Shown here: piece by piece, positions 25,690 through 32,518 of the stretch
Layout: every line of letters starts with the position of its first letter
Numbering within the stretch: position 1 is the first letter of the stretch
DNA from: Phycisphaerales bacterium
Lineage (GTDB): Bacteria; Planctomycetota; Phycisphaerae; Phycisphaerales; SM1A02
NCBI GenBank assembly: GCA_009691725.1
Contig: SIAP01000020.1
Span: forward strand, 1-39,247
DNA length: 39,247 bases
Direction of reading: 5' to 3'
Position numbers and translations under genes: made by a program
Notes under the pieces: generated by a model
Database searches by the model: none
The model's input: the letters and a program-made list of their open reading frames with translations, nothing else
What the model was told of the DNA's origin: nothing

Positions 25690-27816
25690 ATGATGCGTCC
25701 AACACACTTGTTTCGCCCACTCGCCATCGCGATTCTCGTCACGATGATCGCGCCCGCGTTCACCATCTCACACGCCCAAGAGTCCGCGCAGGACGCCGCG
25801 TCGAGCTCGACCGCTTCAGAAGCACAAGAGCAGTCGACATCGAAGATCATCGAAGGTCGCGTCAATCCATATTCATACAACCCGACGAACACCGAGGGTC
25901 ACACAGATGTCGACCTCCGAGGGATCTTCGAGGGCCTCGGTCCAATCGCCACCGAGTGGTATCAACATGTGCTCACGCTCTCCAACCCATTCTTTGAGGG
26001 ACGCGTTCCTGCATCGCGTGGGAGTGTGATCGCAGGCGAGTACATCGAGTTCTACTTCAAGCAGTCTGGACTCGAGCCGGCGTTCCCGGCGACTGCGATG
26101 GATCCATCCAAGGATGATGGGTCGGTCATCGTCGCCGCCTCAGTGGAGGGTGCCATTGCGCCGCCCTCGCCTCCGAACCATCCAGAGTGGACGAGTTGGC
26201 GACAACAGTTCGACCTGGCTGGTGCTGGACCGAAACTCGTGAGCGCAAGCGCAGCGTGGTCCCCGTCGGGTGCGATGCCAACAACGCTCACGCGCGGCGA
26301 GGGGTTTTCTGTCCTCGGCAATAGCGCATCCGGAAAGGTCTCTGCGCCATTGACATTCGCGGGCTACGCAATCACAGAGGGTCAGGAGGGCTACACATCC
26401 TTTGCTGATTCGAAGGAAGATTTCACCGGAAGAATCGTCATGTTCATGCGATACGAACCACTTGACGAGGATGGAGTAAGCCTCTGGTCGGATCGTCGAT
26501 TCAGCCCTTCATCTGCCGTCGCCCCAAAGATGGAAGCAATCATGGCGCGCAATCCAGCCGGGATCATCATGGTCAATCCTCCCGGCGCACGCGATGGCCG
26601 CAAGTCGCTCGAGTCGAGCGAGACAAGTCGATTCGGTGCGCGGCTCGATGTGCCCGTGATCCAACTGTCGCCGGAGGCCGCAGATGAGATCATTCGCGCG
26701 GCAGATCCCAAAGGTCGATCACTCATGGATCTTCGGAAGCTCTGCGATCAGGGCACACTTCTGCCGCTGAACTTCAAAGACGATGTGTCCATCTCAATGG
26801 AAACAGAACTCACCGAGGGTGTCATTCAAACACACAATCTCGGTGGCGTGCTCCGCGGCAAGGGCGCGCTCGCCGACCAGTGGGTCATCATCGGCGCGCA
26901 CTACGACCATGTCGGATTTGGCTACTACGGTGCGGATCCGTCAAATCGTGGCAGGCTGCATCCCGGAGCAGATGACAACGCATCTGGAACCTCCGCAATG
27001 TTGTGCTTGGTGAAGCGACTCTCGGAGTACTACCGATCAGATGAGGCGCCCGCCGAAATGCGTTCAGTCCTTTTTATGGGATTCAGCGCCGAAGAAGTGG
27101 GGCTTGATGGAAGCGCGTACTGGACAAAGAATCCAACGCTCAAGAATGAGCAGGTGCAGGCGATGATCAATCTCGACATGGTTGGTCGAATGCGCAACGA
27201 CGAACTCGCCATCGGCGGCACCGCAACCGCCAAGGATTTCATGAATGATCTGCGCCCGATCTTTGATGCGAGCGGCTTGACGATTCGCGCAGATCCATCG
27301 GGGCGTGGTCCGAGCGACCATGCGAGTTTCTATCGCGCCGGAATTCCTGTGCTCTTTCTCTTCACCGGGTCGCACGACGACTATCACAAGCCCTCCGATC
27401 ACGGATACACCGTGAATCCACAGGGTGCGGCACGAGTCGTTGCGCTCACTGAGTCACTGCTCAAGATGATGGCAATGCGCGCAGACAAGCTTGAGTTCAC
27501 ATCGACCGATGGGCTCGCCACGAGCGGCCGCCAAAGTGGATCCAAGGTTCGGTTTGGCGTCATGCCCGGATATGGGGAGAGTGATATCGAAGGGGTGAAG
27601 GTCGATGGAGTGAGCGCAGAGACGAGTGCAGCAGATGCGGGAATCCTTGCTGGCGATCTGTTGATTGGATGGGGCGACAGTGCGCTGACTGGTCCAGCTG
27701 ATTTGATGGCGCGACTGCGCGAGCAGAAACCCGGCGATGTAGTGAAGGTGAAACTCAAGCGCGGCAACGAAGAGTTGACTGTTGATGTGACTCTGCGCGC
27801 GCCGAAGTCCGAGTAA
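25690..27816 (+). CDS. Secreted M28 zinc metallopeptidase with PA and PDZ domains
   Basis: A 708-residue exported aminopeptidase-like enzyme. The signal peptide ends near SHAQ (about residue 30). A PA-type insert spans roughly residues 130-370. The M28 domain has all expected zinc ligands and catalytic acids: His404 and Asp406 in GAHYDHVG, Asp428/429 in GADDNASGT, Glu468/469 in SAEEVGLDGS, Asp496 in NLDMVGR and His544 in GPSDHASF. A C-terminal PDZ domain (about 610-705; GVKVDGVSAETSAADAGILAGD) follows, as in several planctomycete and Bacteroidetes homologues. It should trim peptides outside the cytoplasm. Two ATGs are adjacent (25690 and 25693). The stop is 4 bp before the fucosidase gene. 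Confidence 0.93.
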   Translation: MMRPTHLFRPLAIAILVTMIAPAFTISHAQESAQDAASSSTASEAQEQSTSKIIEGRVNPYSYNPTNTEGHTDVDLRGIFEGLGPIATEWYQHVLTLSNPFFEGRVPASRGSVIAGEYIEFYFKQSGLEPAFPATAMDPSKDDGSVIVAASVEGAIAPPSPPNHPEWTSWRQQFDLAGAGPKLVSASAAWSPSGAMPTTLTRGEGFSVLGNSASGKVSAPLTFAGYAITEGQEGYTSFADSKEDFTGRIVMFMRYEPLDEDGVSLWSDRRFSPSSAVAPKMEAIMARNPAGIIMVNPPGARDGRKSLESSETSRFGARLDVPVIQLSPEAADEIIRAADPKGRSLMDLRKLCDQGTLLPLNFKDDVSISMETELTEGVIQTHNLGGVLRGKGALADQWVIIGAHYDHVGFGYYGADPSNRGRLHPGADDNASGTSAMLCLVKRLSEYYRSDEAPAEMRSVLFMGFSAEEVGLDGSAYWTKNPTLKNEQVQAMINLDMVGRMRNDELAIGGTATAKDFMNDLRPIFDASGLTIRADPSGRGPSDHASFYRAGIPVLFLFTGSHDDYHKPSDHGYTVNPQGAARVVALTESLLKMMAMRADKLEFTSTDGLATSGRQSGSKVRFGVMPGYGESDIEGVKVDGVSAETSAADAGILAGDLLIGWGDSALTGPADLMARLREQKPGDVVKVKLKRGNEELTVDVTLRAPKSE

Positions 27817-27820
27817 GGCG

Positions 27821-30373
27821 ATGATCGCACTGGCACTCGTGGCGGTGTCGTTGGCGCAGGGTGCGCCGCCGCCGGTCGTGCCGGATGCAGTGCCGACTCC
27901 ACCGCGTTGCACGATTGCATCATCGATCGATGTCGCTCCGCCGGGTCCCGTGCTGTGGTATCGACAACCTGCGGCATCGTGGACCGACGCACTTCCAGTG
28001 GGCAATGGCCGCCTCGGCGCGATGGTCTTTGGAGGTGTCCGCGAAGAACGCATTCAACTGAACGAAGACTCGCTCTGGGAGGGCAACGGCAACCGACACT
28101 CGATTCCCGAATCCGCGGGCGACCTCAAGCGAATTCGTGCGCTGCTCTTTGATGGTGTCGTCCGGCAAGCACAAGATCTTGCCGCGCAGACCATGATGCG
28201 TCCGACGACGGGCGATTCCTATCAAACCCTCGGCGACCTGCGCCTCGTGTCACCGATGCCAGTGGATGCGACCGACTATCGACGGGGACTCGACCTTGCG
28301 ACTGGAGTTGCTGTCACCGCATGGCGCGATCGTGGCGCGCTTGTGACGCGAACCATCTTCGCATCACACCACGTGAATGCGATCGTCATTCGGCAGGAGA
28401 GCGATGAGCATGAGGGCATCTTTCTGAGGATCGAACTTGCTCGCCCCCCATCCAGCGCCGGATGCGCACTGTCGATCACTGCGAAGACCCTGGCGAGCGG
28501 CGGCGTCATCCAGATGCGCGGCGCAACCGACGTTGACCCCGCAATTGGCGTGCAATTCGGCGCAGACATTCTGATCGAGCCAGAGGGAGGATCAATCTCC
28601 ATCGATGGCGACGCAATCATCGTGCGTGCGGCGAACGCGCTCAACATCATGGTGATTGCGGCCACAGACTTTCCATTCGTCGGTCTGGCGCGACAAGAGG
28701 CACTCGCTGCAATGCGCAGAGGGCGGGTCGTCGCTCGCCCCGCAGTCGACGAACAACTGCAACGCACGATCGCCACGCTCCCGACCGATCGCCGTCAGAT
28801 GCGGGGGGATCACGAACGCGCTTGGCGATCTCTCTTCGATCGTTTCGACATCGAACTCGGTCCACCCAATGTGCAGTGCGAGCAGCTCGCCACGGATGAA
28901 CGACTCAACCGAATTCGCGCGGATGCAACAGCGAGTGATCCAGGACTCGTGGCGCTCTACACGCAGTACGCACGTTTCCTCCTCATGTCGTCCAGTACGC
29001 CGGGGGGACTTCCCGCGAATCTGCAGGGGCTCTGGTGCAGCGATCTCGAAGCGCCATGGAATGCCGATTACCACATCAACATCAACTTGCAGATGAACTA
29101 CTGGCCCGCCGAGGTGCTCAACATTGCGCCGTGTGTCGATCCCGTGGTCGACTTTGTTGATCGGCTCGCGCTGCGCGGCGAAGAGGTGGCGCGAAGGATG
29201 TACGGAGCGAATGGGTGGATGGCGCATCATGTCACCGATGCGTGGTGCGCGGCACTCCCCGCAGGCCCACTGACGGTGTGGGGATTATGGCCGCATGGTG
29301 GTGGATGGATGACCCAAACAGTCCACGATCACTGGGACTTCGGTCGCGACGATGTGTTCCTGCGCACACGCGCATTTCCACTGCTTCGCGGTGCTGCGGA
29401 GTTCTACCTGGACTATCTCGCGCGCGATCCAGAGAGTGGTCACCTCGTGAGCGGTCCGAGCTCATCTCCCGAGAATTCCTTTCGCCTTCCGGATGGATCG
29501 ACCGCCGACACGGGCATGGGAAACACGATGGATCAGATGATCATCCATGATGTGCTGGCGAATCTGCTCGAAGAGGCGCAGGCGATGGGCGGCGATGCGA
29601 ACGCAGACTCGGTGGTCGTGCGTGCGCGCGAGGCGATCACACGACTCAAACCTCCGCCGATCGGCGCGGATGGTCGGATCATGGAGTGGTCGCAGCCGTG
29701 GGATGAGGCCGAGCCTGGTCATCGTCACATGAGTCATCTCTTTGGAGTGCATCCAGGGAGGCAGATCACTGCACAGGAGACGCCCGCGCTCATCGTCGCT
29801 GCGCGAAAGTCCCTTGAATACAGGCTCGCGCATGGCGGCGGTCATACTGGATGGAGTCGCGCATGGCTTGTGAATATGTTTGCGCGACTCAAAGACGGCG
29901 CCGCCGCGTGGACGCACATGCAACTGCTCCTCTGCAAGAGCACGCTTTCAAACTTGTTCGACAATCATCCACCATTCCAGATTGACGGAAACTTCGGCGC
30001 GGCGGCGGGCGTCGCAGAGATGCTCGTCCAGTCGCACCGAGAGGTCGGCGACGGAAACGCGCGAGGGCACGTGATCGAATTGTTGCCAGCGCTTCCAACG
30101 CAGTGGACGCGCGGATCCGTGCGTGGTCTGCGCGCGCGAGGCGGGGTGTCGATCGACATGATGTGGTCCGATGGATCGCTGCTGCTGGCAACACTTCGCA
30201 GCGATGGCGCAGAGCCGCTCTTGATGTCCTGGGACCCAGCACTCCCGCTCCCGACGATTCAGCGTGTTTCAGATTCGACCGCCGTCATTCCAACGCGCGT
30301 GAGAGACTGGATCGAGATTGCGCCGCGCGGTCGTGCAGATTCATTTCGTATCACGCAGATTCGCAGCGAGTGA
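27821..30373 (+). CDS. Secreted GH95-family alpha-L-fucosidase
   Basis: An 850-residue glycoside hydrolase. A short signal peptide (IALALVAVSLAQG) precedes an N-terminal beta-sandwich domain beginning near LWYRQPAASWTDALPVGNGRLGAM. The (alpha/alpha)6 barrel shows the residues known for the inverting GH95 mechanism: Asn420 and Asn422 in HININLQMNYWPAE, the acid Glu551 in GPSSSPENSF and Asp722 in QIDGNFGAAAG. The expected reaction is release of terminal fucose, typically alpha-1,2-linked; some GH95 members prefer alpha-L-galactose. It lies 4 bp after the M28 peptidase, suggesting joint processing of fucosylated glycoprotein or algal polysaccharide. It is convergent with nuoA. Confidence 0.95.
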   Translation: MIALALVAVSLAQGAPPPVVPDAVPTPPRCTIASSIDVAPPGPVLWYRQPAASWTDALPVGNGRLGAMVFGGVREERIQLNEDSLWEGNGNRHSIPESAGDLKRIRALLFDGVVRQAQDLAAQTMMRPTTGDSYQTLGDLRLVSPMPVDATDYRRGLDLATGVAVTAWRDRGALVTRTIFASHHVNAIVIRQESDEHEGIFLRIELARPPSSAGCALSITAKTLASGGVIQMRGATDVDPAIGVQFGADILIEPEGGSISIDGDAIIVRAANALNIMVIAATDFPFVGLARQEALAAMRRGRVVARPAVDEQLQRTIATLPTDRRQMRGDHERAWRSLFDRFDIELGPPNVQCEQLATDERLNRIRADATASDPGLVALYTQYARFLLMSSSTPGGLPANLQGLWCSDLEAPWNADYHININLQMNYWPAEVLNIAPCVDPVVDFVDRLALRGEEVARRMYGANGWMAHHVTDAWCAALPAGPLTVWGLWPHGGGWMTQTVHDHWDFGRDDVFLRTRAFPLLRGAAEFYLDYLARDPESGHLVSGPSSSPENSFRLPDGSTADTGMGNTMDQMIIHDVLANLLEEAQAMGGDANADSVVVRAREAITRLKPPPIGADGRIMEWSQPWDEAEPGHRHMSHLFGVHPGRQITAQETPALIVAARKSLEYRLAHGGGHTGWSRAWLVNMFARLKDGAAAWTHMQLLLCKSTLSNLFDNHPPFQIDGNFGAAAGVAEMLVQSHREVGDGNARGHVIELLPALPTQWTRGSVRGLRARGGVSIDMMWSDGSLLLATLRSDGAEPLLMSWDPALPLPTIQRVSDSTAVIPTRVRDWIEIAPRGRADSFRITQIRSE

Positions 30374-30410
30374 GTGCGACCAGGTGGCGGCGCACCACGC
30401 GCGCCCACGC

Positions 30411-30791
30411 TCAATCCCAGCGAAAGACACCCTTGCGCCATGCGTAGATGTATGCGATCACGCTGGTGCCCACAAAGAATGCGATGCGCGCGAAAAACAG
30501 AAATGCCTCGGGGCTTTGCGGCTCGAGTTGTGCGAATGTCACCGCCCACGGATAGAGGAAGACAATCTCGACATCAAAGACCAGGAAAGTCATCGCCATC
30601 ACATAAAAGCGAATGTTGAATCGCTTCTTGGTAGTGCCGATGGCGTCCATCCCAGACTCGTATGCCAAACCCTTCACCGCTGACTCGACCCTCGGTCCAA
30701 GCAGCATGCTCGCAGCAACATTGACAATCGCAAAACCAACAGCCATCGCAATGATCAGGACAACCGGGAGATATGCGCCGACGGTGTTCAC
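30411..30791 (-). CDS. nuoA: NADH-quinone oxidoreductase subunit A, isolated from other nuo genes
   Basis: A 126-residue membrane subunit of complex I with three helices (residues about 7-31, 63-85, 96-118). The conserved loop and helix 2 are seen as LAYESGMDAIG (the usual YECG motif reads YESG), KRFNIRFYVMAMTFLVFDVE and YPWA. It forms part of the quinone-site region together with NuoH and NuoD. In most bacteria nuoA begins the nuo operon, but here it is flanked by a convergent fucosidase gene and a divergent exporter pair, so no other nuo gene is in the window. The start is GTG at 30791 with TAGACT 9 nt upstream and no Shine-Dalgarno. Confidence 0.92.
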   Translation of the reverse strand: MNTVGAYLPVVLIIAMAVGFAIVNVAASMLLGPRVESAVKGLAYESGMDAIGTTKKRFNIRFYVMAMTFLVFDVEIVFLYPWAVTFAQLEPQSPEAFLFFARIAFFVGTSVIAYIYAWRKGVFRWD

Positions 30792-30800
30792 GGGTGGCGG

Positions 30801-30806
30801 AGTCTA
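30801..30806 (-). promoter_or_regulatory. -10-like TAGACT before nuoA
   Basis: TAGACT on the minus strand ends 9 nt before the nuoA GTG in the 39-bp divergent gap to the exporter pair. There is no Shine-Dalgarno. Confidence 0.35.
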
Positions 30807-30817
30807 ACGCCGTGGGG

Positions 30818-30823
30818 GATACT
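30818..30823 (+). promoter_or_regulatory. -10-like GATACT before the SMR exporter pair
   Basis: GATACT ends 7 nt before the ATG at 30831. Its first base departs from TANNNT but the spacing is the same as at other starts here. The 39-bp gap has no room for a guanidine riboswitch. Confidence 0.3.
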
Positions 30824-30830
30824 TGCGCTC

Positions 30831-31223
30831 ATGTCGTGGATCCAACTCTTCCTCGCGTCGCTCTTCGAAATCGCCTGGGCGGTCGCGATGAAACACACCG
30901 ATGGGTTTACGAAGTTGTGGCCATCGATGGGAGTGATCGCCGCCATGATCGCAAGCTTTGTGCTGCTCGCCCTGGCGATCCGGCGCATCCCGCTGGGGAC
31001 CGCCTATGCCGTGTGGGCTGGCATCGGCGCTGCGGGAACGGCGTGTTTTGGAATCGCATTTCTTGACGAGTCTGCGTCAGTCTGGCGCATCGTGTCACTC
31101 GGCGCAATCATCGCTGGCGTCCTGGGTTTGAGATTGCTTCATGATCCAGGTGCGGCGGGCGGCGCATCGATCACCTCCAACGGAACACCGCACACGCACC
31201 CACGAAAGGGTGGGGACGCGTGA
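30831..31223 (+). CDS. SMR-family guanidinium-type exporter subunit (Gdx/SugE-like), first of a pair
   Basis: A 130-residue four-helix transporter. It matches Gdx at the diagnostic positions: Glu13 (coupling acid) in SLFEIAW, Trp16, Ser42, Tyr59 and Trp62 in GTAYAVWAGIG. This set marks the guanidinium export branch rather than EmrE-type multidrug pumps. The C-terminal 25 residues (after GLRLLHDPG) are a polar His/Gly-rich tail not usual in the family. The stop overlaps the next SMR gene by 4 nt (GTGA), typical of heterodimeric pairs such as YkkC/YkkD. It is divergent from nuoA with a 39-bp gap. Confidence 0.88.
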   Translation: MSWIQLFLASLFEIAWAVAMKHTDGFTKLWPSMGVIAAMIASFVLLALAIRRIPLGTAYAVWAGIGAAGTACFGIAFLDESASVWRIVSLGAIIAGVLGLRLLHDPGAAGGASITSNGTPHTHPRKGGDA

Positions 31224-31555
31224 TCTCTGGCATGTGGATCGCCTTGTTCGCCGCTGGCGGATGCGAGGTTCTTGCGACGACCTGTATCAAGTTGAGCGAT
31301 GGGTTGCGCAGACTGAGTTGGATGGCAGGATTTGTCGCCACCATGAGTTGCAGCGTGTTCTTGATGAGCCTTGCCGTCACGGTGATCCCAATCGGGACTG
31401 CCTACGCAGTGTGGACCGGCATCGGCGCGGTCGGAACTGCGCTGGTTGGCATGTTGGCGTTCGGTGATTCCACGTCCCTCCGTCGCATGGTGTGCCTTGC
31501 GCTCATTCTCTGTGGAGTGGTCGGACTGCGGCTGCTCCCGGCAGTTTCAACCTGA
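31220..31555 (+). CDS. SMR-family exporter subunit, second of a pair
   Basis: A 111-residue four-helix SMR protein. The coupling glutamate (GGCEVLA), Ser42, Tyr59 and Trp62 equivalents (GTAYAVWTGIG) are kept, but the position of the Gdx Trp16 is Ala. With its partner upstream it probably forms an asymmetric heterodimer with one subunit in each orientation. The start is GTG at 31220, overlapping the first gene by 4 nt; an in-frame ATG at 31232 is an alternative and would give a family-typical N-terminus (MWIALFAAGG). Guanidinium or a small cation is the likely substrate by family, not shown here. Confidence 0.85.
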   Translation: MISGMWIALFAAGGCEVLATTCIKLSDGLRRLSWMAGFVATMSCSVFLMSLAVTVIPIGTAYAVWTGIGAVGTALVGMLAFGDSTSLRRMVCLALILCGVVGLRLLPAVST

Positions 31556-31586
31556 TCAGGGAAGCGATCCCGTGCGCCGTCGCCCA

Positions 31587-31592
31587 TATCAT
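31587..31592 (+). promoter_or_regulatory. -10-like TATCAT before the duplicated-domain protein gene
   Basis: TATCAT ends 9 nt before the ATG at 31602 in the 46-bp gap after the SMR pair. No Shine-Dalgarno is seen; another case of the TANNNT layout. Confidence 0.35.
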
Positions 31593-31601
31593 CTCGCAAC
31601 G

Positions 31602-32408
31602 ATGAATCTCACAACCGCCTTTCTCGTATTGCCGCTTTGCGCGGCGTGCAACTTTGCAACCCTCGCTCAAGCGGACGCCACGACTGCTGCGACCGCTCAA
31701 CCGCAGACTTCCTTGGTCAAGATCGCGACCATTCAAGGCAAAACGGCGAACGACGAGTTCACGCACAATGTGCAGGTCTTGCAAGCGCAGCGACAGGAGA
31801 TCGTGAGGTTGAATGAGGCAACACTTGCAGCACCAGCAGGAAAGGATCGCGATGCGTTGCAGGCGAAGCTTGATGCCGCGCTCAAGCGTCTCGAGGCAGA
31901 CAATCAGTTGATGGCGAAGGCCTGCGGCTATTCCATCTTGCGAAACTATGTGCGCGTTACGGAGTCCAGCGAGATCTTTGTTGTGCTCACAGAAGCGGAA
32001 ATCGCGGCGTTGCCACCTGCAACGGACGGGAGTGCGCCATCCAAGACAGTCAAGGTCTGCACTCTCGGCGATGTGCAGGCGAATCAGACTTTCCAAACCA
32101 CCGTGCAGAATCTGCAAGCGATGCGACAGCAGGCGGCCACATTGAAGGGCCAACTGGACACAGCGGCGGACGATCAGGCGAAGGCGTATGCGCAGGGTCA
32201 GTTTGACCTGATCATGAAGCAACTCAATGAGGCAAATGCGGCTGCGACGCGCACCTACCAATTCAGTTTGAATCGTCAGTATGTGATGTCGATTGAGAAG
32301 TCGACGCTGTACATCGCCGCGACGCCAGAGGAGGCGGCCAAGGTTGTGGATTCCGCGAAGGCGGTCGAGGCAAGCGCGATCGGCACACCCGCACCGTCGA
32401 TCCGATGA
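31602..32408 (+). CDS. Exported protein made of two copies of an unknown 92-residue domain
   Basis: A 268-residue protein I do not recognise. A signal peptide with cleavage near AQA-DA (about residue 25) is followed by two tandem, equal-length units, residues 39-130 and 150-241. Each begins VK(I/V)xT, continues AN--F---VQ-LQA-RQ, forms a long charged/Gln-rich helix (heptad-like) and ends with a Y-two strand part (YSILRNYVRVTESSEIFVVLT and YQFSLNRQYVMSIEKSTLYI differ strongly in detail). The shape recalls OmpH/Skp-like periplasmic coiled coils, but there is no clear match. It sits directly before a two-partner secretion pair (110 bp) and might be an envelope chaperone for it; this is a guess from position. 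Confidence 0.75.
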   Translation: MNLTTAFLVLPLCAACNFATLAQADATTAATAQPQTSLVKIATIQGKTANDEFTHNVQVLQAQRQEIVRLNEATLAAPAGKDRDALQAKLDAALKRLEADNQLMAKACGYSILRNYVRVTESSEIFVVLTEAEIAALPPATDGSAPSKTVKVCTLGDVQANQTFQTTVQNLQAMRQQAATLKGQLDTAADDQAKAYAQGQFDLIMKQLNEANAAATRTYQFSLNRQYVMSIEKSTLYIAATPEEAAKVVDSAKAVEASAIGTPAPSIR

Positions 32409-32501
32409 GATCGCGCGCACTGAAGATTGTGTAGCCTTGTGCGCAGTTGCGATGTGCTGAGATTCCAGTTCGATTCGTGGAGAAAGCGACCGTGAGCGAT
32501 C

Positions 32502-32508
32502 AAGGAGG
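32502..32508 (+). promoter_or_regulatory. Strong Shine-Dalgarno of tpsB
   Basis: AAGGAGG, the best Shine-Dalgarno in the window, lies 10 nt before the GTG at 32519. It decides the start against upstream GTG and TTG codons and contrasts with the many starts here that have none. Confidence 0.6.
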
Positions 32509-32518
32509 TGCGCAGAGA

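Noticed and set aside
30792-30830. Guanidine riboswitch upstream of the Gdx-like pair
   Set aside because: Only 39 bp separate it from nuoA, too short for the ykkC class, and no ACGR-type mini-ykkC tandem hairpins are visible.
31602-31682. Lipoprotein signal (LCAAC) in the duplicated-domain protein
   Set aside because: Position -3 is Cys rather than Leu/Val/Ile, and a standard signal-peptidase I site (AQA) follows; a lipobox is not supported.
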